Assembly (NCBI GenBank): GCA_036946625.1
Contig: JAQIIU010000002.1
Coordinates: 1,470,001 to 1,534,000 of the forward strand
From: Methylorubrum populi
GTDB taxonomy: Bacteria; Pseudomonadota; Alphaproteobacteria; Rhizobiales; Beijerinckiaceae
Direction of reading: 5' to 3'
Length of the DNA stretch: 64,000 nucleotides
The notes beneath the pieces were generated by a model. The model searched no databases, was not told where the DNA came from, and saw nothing but the letters and a program-made list of their open reading frames with translations. Each line of letters begins with the position of its first letter. The first letter of the stretch is position 1. The position numbers were made by a program, and so were the translations under genes. This document shows positions 40,384 through 48,679 of the stretch, one piece after another.

Positions 40384-41058
40384 ATGCGCATCGAAACCGT
40401 CTTCCTGTTCGACCTCGACGGCACCCTGGTCGACAGCGTCTACCAGCACGTGCTCGCCTGGAAGGAGGCGCTCGACGCGGAGGGGATTCCGCTCTCGGTC
40501 TGGCGCATCCACCGCAAGATCGGGATGAGCGGGGGCCTGTTCACCAACCAGCTCCTGCGCGAGACCGGGCTCGACATCGATCCCGAACGGATCGACCGGC
40601 TGCGCCGCCTGCACGCGGAGGCCTATGGGCGGCTGTCGAAGGGCGTCGTGCCGCTTCCCGGCGCCAGGGAACTGCTCGCCACGCTGACCGAGAACCGCAT
40701 CCCCTGGGCCATCGCCACCAGCGGGCGGATGGAGACCGCGGGCCACAACCTCGTCGCGCTCGGCGTCGATCCCGGGCAGGTGCCGGTGGTGACCCGCGAC
40801 CTCGTGAAATACGCCAAGCCCGACCCCGACCTGTTCCTCGCCGCCGCCGCGCGACTGAACGCACCGATCGAGCACGCGGTGATCGTCGGCGATTCGATCT
40901 GGGACATGCTGGCCGCCCGCCGCTGCCGCGGGCTCGGGGTCGGCCTGCTCTCGGGCGGATACGGCACGGAGGAGTTGGAGCGCTCCGGCGCCGTCCGGGT
41001 CTACGACGACCCGGCGATGCTGCTGGGGCACCTCGACGAAGTCGGCGGCCGGCGCTGA
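40384..41058 (+). CDS. HAD-superfamily phosphatase (phosphoglycolate/beta-phosphoglucomutase-like)
   Basis: 224 residues. Motif I is FDLDGTLVDS with the nucleophilic aspartate. Motif II is the threonine/serine of AIATSGR, the lysine of motif III lies in YAKPDPDLF, and motif IV is VGDSIWDMLAA. The cap is of the helical C1 type, as in phosphoglycolate phosphatases and hexose-phosphate phosphatases. The ATG at 40384 (MRIETVFLF) is preferred over an upstream GTG at 40369. The natural substrate is unknown. Confidence 0.85.
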   Translation: MRIETVFLFDLDGTLVDSVYQHVLAWKEALDAEGIPLSVWRIHRKIGMSGGLFTNQLLRETGLDIDPERIDRLRRLHAEAYGRLSKGVVPLPGARELLATLTENRIPWAIATSGRMETAGHNLVALGVDPGQVPVVTRDLVKYAKPDPDLFLAAAARLNAPIEHAVIVGDSIWDMLAARRCRGLGVGLLSGGYGTEELERSGAVRVYDDPAMLLGHLDEVGGRR

Positions 41059-41140
41059 GGCGCAGTAAGGCCAAGGTTAGTCCGGCAAGGGATCGCGGTC
41101 AGGCGCAGATCCGACGACCTCCGGCGAACCTGACGATCAG

Positions 41141-41168
41141 ATGAACGACGCCTTGCATCTTCGTTCAT
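41141..41168. promoter_or_regulatory. Inverted repeat upstream of the Gly/Tyr-rich gene
   Basis: ATGAACGA (41141-41148) and TCGTTCAT (41161-41168) form a perfect 8-bp inverted repeat with a 12-base spacer, about 110 bases upstream of the next start codon. It could be a regulator binding site or a small hairpin, and no protein partner is suggested by the context. Confidence 0.3.
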
Positions 41169-41275
41169 GCGACGGGACGTAGCGTGGAAACCACGAAATC
41201 GAGAGTGAACCGATTCAGAGGCACGCTCGTTAGGGTGCCGATGGATCGCCGATCCTCCGCTCACGGAGATATTCG

Positions 41276-41632
41276 ATGAAAAAGCTTGCAGTCCTGTCCG
41301 CCGCGACCGTTCTCGGCGTCGGCGCCCTGACCTCGACCGGCGCCGAGGCCCGCTGGCGCGGCGGCGGCGGCGCGGTCGCCGCCGGCGTGGTCGGCGGCCT
41401 CGCGGCCGGCGCCCTTCTCGGCGCGGCCGCTTCGAACTCCTACGGCTACGGCGGTTACGGCTACGATTACGGCTATGCCCGCCCGGTCGCCGGCTATGGT
41501 TACGGCTACGGCCGTCCCGCCTACGGCTATCGCAGCGTCGGCTATTACGACGGCGGCTACTACGCCCCGCGCCGCGCCTATGGCGGCTATTCCTGGGGTG
41601 GCCCGGCCTACGATTACGGCTACGGCTGGTAA
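41276..41632 (+). CDS. Secreted glycine/tyrosine-rich protein (118 aa)
   Basis: A signal peptide (MKKLAVLSAATVLGVGALTS, cleavage after AEA near residue 25) precedes a glycine-zipper-like hydrophobic stretch (VAAGVVGGLAAGALLGAAAS). The rest is built of Tyr-Gly repeats (GYGGYGYDYGYARP and similar). Such proteins are common in Methylobacteriaceae and other Rhizobiales and are presumed to be envelope proteins without a known function. GGAGATA precedes the ATG at ribosome-binding distance. A strong terminator follows. Confidence 0.75.
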   Translation: MKKLAVLSAATVLGVGALTSTGAEARWRGGGGAVAAGVVGGLAAGALLGAAASNSYGYGGYGYDYGYARPVAGYGYGYGRPAYGYRSVGYYDGGYYAPRRAYGGYSWGGPAYDYGYGW

Positions 41633-41659
41633 GCCTTCCCGCCGTTAGAGCATCGCATG

Positions 41660-41696
41660 ACGGCCGGCCGCGCCCCTCACGAGCGCGGCCGGCCGT
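41660..41696. terminator. Bidirectional terminator between convergent genes
   Basis: Perfect 14-bp arms (41660-41673 and 41683-41696, ACGGCCGGCCGCGC and complement) with a 9-base loop. TTT follows on the plus strand. It lies between the Gly/Tyr-rich gene and the convergent CoA-lyase gene and probably ends both transcripts. Confidence 0.75.
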
Positions 41697-41704
41697 TTCG
41701 CATG

Positions 41705-42595
41705 TCAGGCCGCGGCGTCGCGGGCGGCGATCGTCTCGGACCAGACCACGGCGCGGCGGGCCATGCCGATATGCTGGCGCTCGTACATGCGGCCCTCGAT
41801 CTTGATCGCCGCGCGCTTGGCGTTCTCCGGCAGGGCGAAGGCCTCGATCACGAGGCGGGCGCGGCGCACCTCCTCCTCCGTCGGCGCGAAGGAGGTGTTG
41901 GCGGGCTCGATCTGGTTCGGGTGGATCAGCGTCTTGCCGTCGAAGCCGAGGTCGCGCGCCTGCCGGCACTCCTCGCGGCACCCTTCCGGATCGGCGATGT
42001 CGTTCCACACGCCGTCGAGGATGATCAGCCCTTCGGCCCGGGCGGCGGCCAGCGTCAGCATCATCCACGGCAGCATCGGCACGCGCCCGCGCACGAGCTG
42101 GGCCCAGGTGTCCTTGGCGAGATCGTTGGTGCCGAGCACGAAGCCGGTGAGCCGGTTGCGCCGGTCGCGCCGCGCCTTGGCGATCTCGTGGATGTTGAGG
42201 ATCGCCGCGGGCGTCTCGATCATCGCCCAGATGTCGATGGAATCGGGCGCGTCGAGCGCCTCCAGCGCGTCGGCGACGCTCTCCAGCACGGCGGGCGAGG
42301 ACACCTTCGGCATCAGGATCGCGTCGGGCTTGGCCTGGATCGCCGCGCGCAGGTCGCCGTCGCCCCAGGGCGTCTGCGGGGCGTTCACCCGGATCACGAG
42401 TTCGCGATGCCCGTAGCCGCCCCCCTTCACCGCGGCGCAGACCTGCTCGCGCGCCAACTCCTTCTCCTCCATGGAGACGGCATCCTCGAGATCGAGGATC
42501 AGCGAGTCGGCGGGCAGCGTCTTCGCCTTTTCCAGGGCGCGCAGGTTCGAGCCCGGCATGTAGAGGACGCTGCGGCGCAACCGCAAATCGGACAT
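41705..42595 (-). CDS. CitE-like CoA-ester lyase (malyl-CoA/citramalyl-CoA lyase family)
   Basis: 296 residues, a TIM-barrel HpcH/HpaI aldolase of the CitE type. Visible features are RRSVLYMPGSNLRALEKAKT, the metal and CoA-binding DLEDAVSMEEKE, RVNAPQTPWGDGDL, and the IETPAAILNIHEIA segment with its glutamate. It differs from the serine-cycle malyl-CoA lyase MclA in its start and length. Substrate candidates are malyl-CoA, methylmalyl-CoA or citramalyl-CoA, and it could also be a malyl-CoA thioesterase. A TATTAT-like box at about 42663-42668 on the minus strand may be its -10. Confidence 0.82.
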   Translation of the reverse strand: MSDLRLRRSVLYMPGSNLRALEKAKTLPADSLILDLEDAVSMEEKELAREQVCAAVKGGGYGHRELVIRVNAPQTPWGDGDLRAAIQAKPDAILMPKVSSPAVLESVADALEALDAPDSIDIWAMIETPAAILNIHEIAKARRDRRNRLTGFVLGTNDLAKDTWAQLVRGRVPMLPWMMLTLAAARAEGLIILDGVWNDIADPEGCREECRQARDLGFDGKTLIHPNQIEPANTSFAPTEEEVRRARLVIEAFALPENAKRAAIKIEGRMYERQHIGMARRAVVWSETIAARDAAA

Positions 42596-42774
42596 CTCTC
42601 GTCTCCTCCCAAAGGGGCGGGTGATGGCGCCCTTCGCCGATCCCGCCCTCGAATTGCATGCATAATATGAAAGATCCGGGTCGGGTGGAAGCGGCCGGGA
42701 GTCGGGCTACTTAACCGTGTGTGCCCGGCGACCGCCAGAGGGCGCATGCTCGCGCCGTTTTCGGAGAAACCCCG

Positions 42775-43164
42775 ATGCCCCTCGTGCGCTTCGACCTGAT
42801 CGAGGGCCGCAGCGACGCCGAACTGAAGGCGCTGCTCGACGCCGCCCACGAGGCGATGCTGGAGGCCTTCCAGGTCCCGCCCGGCGATCGCTACCAGATC
42901 GTCACCGAGCACAAGCCGACACGGATGATCGTGGAGGATACCGGTCTCGGCATCCCGCGCACCCGCGACGTCGTCGTGGTGCAGATGATCACCCGGCCGC
43001 GGGGGCGCGCGAAAAAGGAGCTGTTCTATCGGCTCCTGACCGAGAAGCTGGAAGCCGCCTGCGGCATCGCACCCGCCGACGTGATGGTCTCGACGGTGGA
43101 GAACACGGACGAGGATTGGTCGTTCGGGCACGGCCGGGCGCAGTTCCTCACGGGGGAATTGTGA
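42775..43164 (+). CDS. Tautomerase-superfamily protein
   Basis: 129 residues. The start MPLVRFDLIEGRSDAELKAL leaves Pro as residue 1 after methionine removal, the catalytic base of 4-oxalocrotonate-tautomerase-like enzymes. The length and sequence fit the fused double-beta-alpha-beta group (Tautomerase_2). Upstream in-frame GTGs would hide the proline and are rejected. The 3' end overlaps the convergent LysR gene by 17 bases. Confidence 0.8.
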   Translation: MPLVRFDLIEGRSDAELKALLDAAHEAMLEAFQVPPGDRYQIVTEHKPTRMIVEDTGLGIPRTRDVVVVQMITRPRGRAKKELFYRLLTEKLEAACGIAPADVMVSTVENTDEDWSFGHGRAQFLTGEL

Positions 43165-44050
43165 GGCCGGGGGGCCGCCCCTCCGCCGCCAGCCAATCGA
43201 CGAAGGCGGCGAGCGCCGGCGACTTGTCGGCGTCGAACGGCGTCAGGGCGAAGTAGCGGGCCCGCGCGACCCGGATCTCCGGGAACGGAGCGACCAGCCG
43301 CCCTTCGGCGACCGCGCGGTCGAGCACCGGGAAGGGGCCGATGCCGAGGCCGCACCCGTCCTCCAGGGCCTGGAGGGTGACGAAGAAGTGGTCGAAGACC
43401 CGGCGCCGCGCCCCGCCGGGCCGCGGCAGCCCCGCCGCCGCGAGCCAGTCGCTCCAATCCCCCGGCCGCGTCTCGGTGCCGAGCAGGACGTGGCCTTCGA
43501 GATCGCGGAGCGTCGCGAGCGGCCTCTCCCGCAGGAGCGCCGGGCTCGCCACCAGCGTATCGGCCTCGTCGAGGAACGGCACCGCCCGGTGCTGCGGCCA
43601 GGGCTCGGGGCCGCGCCGGATCGCGAGGTCGAACCCGCCGCGCAGGGCGTCCTGCAAGGTCGTGGTCGTGGCCACCGCCACTTCCGTGCCGGGGCGCGCC
43701 GCATGGAAGCGGTCGAGGCGCGGGATCAGCCAGCGCATCGCGAAGGTCGAGGGCGCGCTGACTCGCAGGACGCGCGGTGCCTGCGGCCGTCCGCAGGTTT
43801 CCGCCGCCGCGGTGAGGCGGTCGAAGGAGAGACTGATCTCCTCCGCGAAGGCCCGCGCCGCCGGCGTCGCCACCATCCGCCGTCCGACCCGGACGAACAG
43901 CCGCTGGCCGAGCCAGGTTTCGAGCGCACCGATCTGCCGGCTGACCGCACCGTGCGTCAGCCCGAGTTCGAGACCGGCCGCGGCGTAGCTGCCGGCGCGG
44001 GCGGCGACCTCGAACACCTGCAAGGCGTGGAGCGGCGGCAGGCGGCGCAT
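43148..44050 (-). CDS. LysR-family transcriptional regulator (GcvA-like)
   Basis: 300 residues. The N-terminal helix-turn-helix reads RLPPLHALQVFEVAARAGSY and LGLTHGAVSRQIGALETWLG, and a periplasmic-binding-like effector domain follows from about residue 92. The GcvA-like subgroup is inferred from the N-terminus. It is divergent from the MFS exporter starting at 44169. The 118-base gap has the classic LysR arrangement, so it may control that gene. It is convergent with the tautomerase gene. Confidence 0.88.
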   Translation of the reverse strand: MRRLPPLHALQVFEVAARAGSYAAAGLELGLTHGAVSRQIGALETWLGQRLFVRVGRRMVATPAARAFAEEISLSFDRLTAAAETCGRPQAPRVLRVSAPSTFAMRWLIPRLDRFHAARPGTEVAVATTTTLQDALRGGFDLAIRRGPEPWPQHRAVPFLDEADTLVASPALLRERPLATLRDLEGHVLLGTETRPGDWSDWLAAAGLPRPGGARRRVFDHFFVTLQALEDGCGLGIGPFPVLDRAVAEGRLVAPFPEIRVARARYFALTPFDADKSPALAAFVDWLAAEGRPPGLTIPP

Positions 44051-44168
44051 TCTTCTCGAACCTCCGATCCGTGAGCCAGACGCACGGAATCCGTGAACCC
44101 GCCGGCTCTCATCGCGAGAATGTCACGGATTTAGGGTGTCCGCGCCAGAGCCGCTCTGAGGATCGCCC

Positions 44169-45371
44169 GTGAGCCAGACCGTTCGCCTCGACACGTGGAT
44201 GCCGGATGCGGCTCCGAGCCCCGACCGGAGGCGGCGCAGTCTCGGCGGCGCCTGCCTCGCCCATGCCCTGCACGACGGCTACACCGACCTGCTCTACGTG
44301 CTGCTGCCGGTCTGGCAGGCGGAATTCGGCCTCGGCTATGCCGGGCTCGCGGTGCTGCGCAGCCTCTATTACGGCACCATGGGCGGCCTGCAGGTTCCCG
44401 CCGACCGGCTGGCCGCCGGGCGACCGGTCCGGGCCGCGCTCGCCGTCTCGACGCTGGTCGCTGCGGCCGGCTTCGGCCTGATGGCGCTGAGCGGCAGCCT
44501 TGCCGGCCTCTGCACCGGATTGGTGCTGGCCGGGATCGGTTCGAGCGTCCAGCACCCGCGGGCCTCGCTTCTCGTCAGCCAAGCCTATGGCGGAGCCGCG
44601 CGCGGGCCGCTCGGAATCTACAATTTCTCCGGCGATCTCGGAAAGGCGCTGTTTCCCGTCCTCGTCGCGGGGCTGCTCGGCGCCCTGGCGTGGCGGCCGG
44701 TCGCCGGGCTGATGGCGGGGGTGGGCGTGACCGCGGCGCTGGCCCTCGCCCTCGTCCTGCCGCGGGGATCGCTGGCCGCGCCGCCGCCACGGTCCGGCCG
44801 GGCGGCGGGACAGGGCGCGGGATTCCCCCTGCTGATGACGGTCGGTGCCCTCGACACCGCGACGCGGATGGGCACCCTGCTGTTCCTGCCCTTCCTCCTG
44901 GAGGCGAAGGGCGGCACCGGCACGACGACGGGCCTCGCGCTGGCCCTGGTCTTCTCTGGCGGCGCCTTCGGCAAGGCCGTCTGCGGCCGGCTCGGCGAGC
45001 GCCTCGGCATCGTGCGCAGCGTCGTCGTCACGGAGACGGCCACCGCTCTGCTCGTGGCCGCGCTGCTCGTCCTGCCGCTCGTGCCGACGCTGGTCCTGCT
45101 GCCGCTGGTCGGCCTCGTCCTCAACGGCACTTCCTCGGTGCTCTACGGGACGGTGCCGGATCTCGCCCCGCGCGGCGATGTCGGCCGCGCCTTCGCCCTG
45201 TTCTACACGGCGGTGATCGGGTCGGGCGGCGTCGCGCCCATCGCCTACGGGGCGCTGGGCGACCGGATGGGGTCGGCCGCCGGTCTTCTCGCGGCCGCCG
45301 CCACGGCACTCGTCATCGTGCCGCTGGCGCTCCGGTTGCGCCGGCCGCTGGCGGCGCAGGGCCGGGATTGA
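44169..45371 (+). CDS. MFS exporter, fosmidomycin-resistance (Fsr)-like
   Basis: 400 residues with about twelve transmembrane helices. The first loop (ACLAHALHDGYTDLLYVLLP) with its His-Asp pair and the VQHPRASLLVSQAY segment resemble the Fsr/YnfM-like branch of the major facilitator superfamily. The substrate is unknown. Start is a GTG with GAGGAT upstream. The divergent LysR gene shares its upstream region and is the probable regulator. Confidence 0.82.
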   Translation: MSQTVRLDTWMPDAAPSPDRRRRSLGGACLAHALHDGYTDLLYVLLPVWQAEFGLGYAGLAVLRSLYYGTMGGLQVPADRLAAGRPVRAALAVSTLVAAAGFGLMALSGSLAGLCTGLVLAGIGSSVQHPRASLLVSQAYGGAARGPLGIYNFSGDLGKALFPVLVAGLLGALAWRPVAGLMAGVGVTAALALALVLPRGSLAAPPPRSGRAAGQGAGFPLLMTVGALDTATRMGTLLFLPFLLEAKGGTGTTTGLALALVFSGGAFGKAVCGRLGERLGIVRSVVVTETATALLVAALLVLPLVPTLVLLPLVGLVLNGTSSVLYGTVPDLAPRGDVGRAFALFYTAVIGSGGVAPIAYGALGDRMGSAAGLLAAAATALVIVPLALRLRRPLAAQGRD

Positions 45372-45502
45372 GCAAGAACAAGCACGGCTTTTCGGATCGA
45401 TGTTCTCGCGCGACCAAGTCCCACGGCAGAGAACAGGTCAACCTTTCGTCAAGATCGAAAGCCAAGGGCGTCCCTGAATTGCTGTTCGAGGGGATCACCC
45501 GA

Positions 45503-45865
45503 ATGCGAAAGACCTGCTTCGGCGCACTTGCCGGCCTTGCGTTGTTCGCCGGATTGTCCGCCCCCGCCCGGGCCGAGAACCGGACCGCGATGGGCGTCGG
45601 CGCCGGCGCCGTGGCGGGCGCGCTGGTGGCCGGGCCGGTCGGGGCGGTGGTCGGTGCCGTGGCCGGCGGGGTCATCGGCTCGAACAGCGGAGCGCGCCCC
45701 CGCTCCGCCCGCAAGCGCCGCGCCGCCGTGCGCCGCCCAATGCGCACCACCCCGCGCCGCGCCGCCATGGCCGAGCCGCCGGCCGCTCGCTCCGAAACGC
45801 TCCGTCCCGCCGTCGGCAGCACGAGCGGCGCGCCGGTCCGTTCCGGCTGGCAGGATCCCCGCTGA
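45503..45865 (+). CDS. Secreted glycine-zipper protein with basic tail (120 aa)
   Basis: The product has a signal peptide (core GALAGLALFAGLSAPARA). A glycine-zipper membrane-active stretch of about 35 residues follows (MGVGAGAVAGALVAGPVGAV and continuing), then an arginine-rich tail (RSARKRRAAVRRPMRT). Function is unknown. It is preceded by a 131-base gap after the MFS gene. Confidence 0.65.
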   Translation: MRKTCFGALAGLALFAGLSAPARAENRTAMGVGAGAVAGALVAGPVGAVVGAVAGGVIGSNSGARPRSARKRRAAVRRPMRTTPRRAAMAEPPAARSETLRPAVGSTSGAPVRSGWQDPR

Positions 45866-46009
45866 AGCGCCGGCCAGCCGCCCCGCGGAACTGTCTCTTT
45901 CGCGTCACAGCCAGGGAAATGCGAAAGCGTGACCGACTCGGTGCCATTTTCATGACGCGATGCGGGGCGCAGGATCACCCTCGTGCAATCGTCCGAGAGC
46001 GAGGAAGCG

Positions 46010-46237
46010 ATGGCTGATCCGAGCGCCGACCCGAACCGAGCGGACAGAACGCGGACGGTCCTCCACAACGAGGGACTTTCCGTCGGACGGGTGACCAAGG
46101 GGGTCGCCTACGCGATCGGCAAGCGCCTGACCGTCGAGAAGGACGCCGCCCTGCCCGATCGCCTCGCCTTCCTCGTGGATCGTCTCCAGGCCGGACCTCT
46201 CGGCCGCACCGCCCTCAAGCATCGTCGAGTCGCCTGA
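46010..46237 (+). CDS. Small hypothetical protein (75 aa)
   Basis: The ATG at 46010 follows GAGGAAGC at ribosome-binding distance. The product starts MADPSADPNRADRTRTVLHN, is charged and has no membrane segment. Its TGA directly abuts the next ATG (46238), so the pair is almost certainly one transcript. No family is recognised. Confidence 0.55.
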   Translation: MADPSADPNRADRTRTVLHNEGLSVGRVTKGVAYAIGKRLTVEKDAALPDRLAFLVDRLQAGPLGRTALKHRRVA

Positions 46238-46519
46238 ATGTCCAAGTTCGATCGTGCCCTCAACGACGCCACCGTGGTTCCCTTCCCCGCCGCCGCCCCG
46301 GAAGCGGTCGCCGACGAGAACGTCGCCTCGATCATCGAGGTGCTTCAGGACCAGCTCAAGCTCGCCCGCGAGGGCAAACTGCGCTCCGTCGCCGTGGTCT
46401 CGGTCTCGAACGACGGCAGCGCCATCGGCACGCAGTGGTCCTGCGCCCACGGCGACGTGGCGAGCCTGATCGGCAAGCTCACCGTGCTCTCCCACGACAT
46501 GATGGCCGCGCGGAACTGA
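46238..46519 (+). CDS. Small hypothetical protein (93 aa)
   Basis: The start codon abuts the stop of the preceding small gene. The product (MSKFDRALNDATVVPFPAAA ... HDMMAARN) has one amphipathic helix (IIEVLQDQLKLAREGKLRSV) and a short beta-rich middle. No family is recognised. A terminator hairpin follows within 30 bases, closing a two-gene unit. Confidence 0.6.
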   Translation: MSKFDRALNDATVVPFPAAAPEAVADENVASIIEVLQDQLKLAREGKLRSVAVVSVSNDGSAIGTQWSCAHGDVASLIGKLTVLSHDMMAARN

Positions 46520-46548
46520 CTCTTTTTTACATCTGCTCCGAACGAAGA

Positions 46549-46579
46549 AAGGGCGGCGCTCGAAGCGTCGCCCTTCTCT
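46549..46579 (+). terminator. Rho-independent terminator after the two small genes
   Basis: AAGGGCGGCG (46549-46558) pairs with CGTCGCCCTT (46566-46575) with one G-U pair, followed by CTCTTTT on the plus strand. Confidence 0.8.
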
Positions 46580-46846
46580 TTTCGCCGGCTGATCCTGCGG
46601 ATGCGCCCCGGTTGGCCACGAACCGCTCCACGGCTCCGGCGCGAGCAGAGCAGCCCTCTACTCTCCATCGAGCGAAACATCCTCAGCGGGTATCCTGAAC
46701 ACAACCGACGTAGCGGTTGCGTTTTCACCGCCCCTTTCCATACTGACGTGGTTGGACGCGAACCTTCCTGTCACGACGACCCCGCGGCTACGGGGCTTAC
46801 GGCGATTTAGCCGCTCGCCGTCCGTGAGTAGGCAGACGGGAAGGGG

Positions 46847-46942
46847 GTGAGCGATGTGCTGATGTTTCCGCTCCTGCGGATCACCGTCACGAAAAACCCG
46901 AGCGGTGAGTGGTCCGTGACCATCACGCTCGGGCTCATCTAA
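46847..46942 (+). CDS. Candidate tiny protein gene (31 or 26 aa)
   Basis: From a GTG at 46847 the frame reads MSDVLMFPLLRITVTKNPSG then EWSVTITLGLI and stops. An internal ATG at 46862 would give 26 residues. The alternation of hydrophobic and polar residues after the first few suggests a beta-hairpin-like amphipathic peptide. It is followed 13 bases later by a perfect 13-bp terminator hairpin. The upstream DNA (46700-46845) contains several short inverted repeats. It could be a small toxin, a regulatory leader or a chance ORF. Confidence 0.35.
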   Translation: MSDVLMFPLLRITVTKNPSGEWSVTITLGLI

Positions 46943-46955
46943 CGTTGTCCAACAA

Positions 46956-46987
46956 GAGGGCCCGCAGGTAGCCGCCTGCGGGCCCTC
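46956..46987 (+). terminator. Strong hairpin terminator
   Basis: GAGGGCCCGCAGG (46956-46968) pairs perfectly with 46975-46987 around TAGCCG. ACCCTTATT follows on the plus strand. It closes whatever transcript comes from 46700-46950. Confidence 0.7.
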
Positions 46988-47094
46988 ACCCTTATTATGG
47001 GGTGCGATTCGAGCGAAGGCAAACGCCCGCCGTCATCGCGCGCGCAAACGAAGCGATCCGGGCACCGCGACGGCAGCCGGACCGCGCGAACGCC

Positions 47095-48621
47095 TCAGGT
47101 CAGCCCGAGCTTCTGCGCCAGCCCGATGCGCTGGAGCTTGCCGGTGGCGCCCTTGGGGATCTCGTCGAGGATCAGGATCTTGGCCGGCACCTTGAAGGCG
47201 GCCAGACGCTCCGAGGCGAAGCCGCGGATCTCCTTCTCCACCGCCTCGACGCCCTCGCGCAGGACGATCGCCGCGGCGACGTCCTCGCCGAGCTTGTCGT
47301 GCGGCACCGCGAAGGTGACGCATTGCGACACCGCCGGGTGGTCCATCAGGATCTCGTCGACCTCGCGGGGCGAAATCTTCTCGCCGCCGCGGTTGATGAT
47401 CTCCTTGAGCCGCCCGGTGATCGAGAGATAGCCCTCGGGGCTCAGCACGCCCTGGTCGCCGGTGCGGAACCAGCCCTGGCGGGTGAAGGCCTCGGCGTTG
47501 GCCTTCGCGTTGTTCTCGTAGCCCTTCATCACGTTGTCGCCGCGGATGACGATCTCGCCGGTCTCGCCCGCGGGCAGCGGCTCGCCGTCATGATCGACCA
47601 CGGCGATCTCCGGGCCCGCCGCGAGGCCGACCGAGCCGGGGCAGTGGGGCTTCGGCGGCAGCGGGTTCGAGGCCATCTGGTGGGCGGCCTCGGTCATGCC
47701 GTAGGCCTCGATGACGGGTGCGCCGAAGGTCTCCTCCAGTTCCTTCATCACCTGCGGCGGCAGGGACGAGGAGGAGGAGCGGATGAAGCGCAGCGGGTTC
47801 CTGGCGATGATCTCCGCATTGCGCGCGGCCCGGCCCAGGATCGCCTGATGCATGGTCGGCACGCCGGTGTACCAGGTGGGGCGCACCTCCTCCATCCAGC
47901 CGAAGAACTTCAGGGCGCTGAAGCCCGGCGTGCAGGAGACCCGACCGCCCGCCGAGAGCGGGGCGAGGATGCCGGCGATCAGGCCGTGGATATGGAACAG
48001 CGGCATGATGCTGAGGCCGCGGTCCTGAGCCGTGAAGGCGAGCGCGGTGCGGATGTTGCGCGCCGAGGCGCAGACGTTGCCCTGCGTCAGGGGCACGATC
48101 TTGGGCCGCGAGGTGGTGCCGGAGGTGTGCAGCACGAGCGCGATGTCGTCCGGGTGGGCCGGGCCGCCCTTTTCGGCAGGCGCGGCGCTCTCATCGGCGA
48201 AGTGCAGCGTGAAGCTTCCCGCGCCCTCCTCCGGCGTCGGCCGCAGGCGGGCCACCGGCACGCCGAGCTTGTCCGCCACGCCGATGGCGGGCGAGTCGGA
48301 GCCCTCCGCGACCAGCAGGAGCCTGGCGCCGAGATCGCTCATGTAGAACTCGAACTCGTCGGCCTTGTAGCTCGGGTTCAGCGGCGCCGAAGTGGTGCCG
48401 GCGGCGACCGCGATGAAGGCCGCCGCCATCTCCGGCCCGTTCGGCAGCACGATCGCCACCCGGTCGCCGCGGCCGATGCCGCGGGCGTTGAGACCGGCGA
48501 CCGTCCGCTCGGTCAGCGCCCGCAGGGCCTGGAACGTCAGCGGCACGCCGCCGGGGCTCGACAGGGCGGTGTCCGCATCGGCGCCGGTCTGGATCAGCTC
48601 GTGGAGAGTCGTCGCGGCCAC
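47095..48621 (-). CDS. Oxalate-CoA ligase (oxalyl-CoA synthetase), ANL superfamily
   Basis: 508 residues. The adenylation motifs are LHTSGTTSRPKIVPLTQGNV (P-loop), the IEAYGMTEAAHQMASNP block, TGDQGVLSPEGYLSITGRLK (hinge), and the C-terminal lysine region PKGATGKLQRIGLA. The sequence and the neighbouring oxalyl-CoA reductase and oxalate antiporter point to activation of oxalate to oxalyl-CoA in the cytosol. The GTG at 48621 is chosen because AAGGAGG lies five bases upstream; a longer frame to 48675 lacks this. It is the last gene of the minus-strand oxalate set. Confidence 0.82.
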   Translation of the reverse strand: MAATTLHELIQTGADADTALSSPGGVPLTFQALRALTERTVAGLNARGIGRGDRVAIVLPNGPEMAAAFIAVAAGTTSAPLNPSYKADEFEFYMSDLGARLLLVAEGSDSPAIGVADKLGVPVARLRPTPEEGAGSFTLHFADESAAPAEKGGPAHPDDIALVLHTSGTTSRPKIVPLTQGNVCASARNIRTALAFTAQDRGLSIMPLFHIHGLIAGILAPLSAGGRVSCTPGFSALKFFGWMEEVRPTWYTGVPTMHQAILGRAARNAEIIARNPLRFIRSSSSSLPPQVMKELEETFGAPVIEAYGMTEAAHQMASNPLPPKPHCPGSVGLAAGPEIAVVDHDGEPLPAGETGEIVIRGDNVMKGYENNAKANAEAFTRQGWFRTGDQGVLSPEGYLSITGRLKEIINRGGEKISPREVDEILMDHPAVSQCVTFAVPHDKLGEDVAAAIVLREGVEAVEKEIRGFASERLAAFKVPAKILILDEIPKGATGKLQRIGLAQKLGLT

Positions 48622-48679
48622 GCTGGCCTCCTTGGAGTCGATGAGGGAAGAGGCGGAAGGTTCAGGAAGAAGCATCGCG

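Noticed and set aside
41645..41655. TAGAGCATCG next to the Gly/Tyr-rich gene as a fourth copy of the double-hairpin repeat
   Set aside because: Only the first ten bases match. The following sequence forms an ordinary terminator and lacks the CCGGT...CCAC core.
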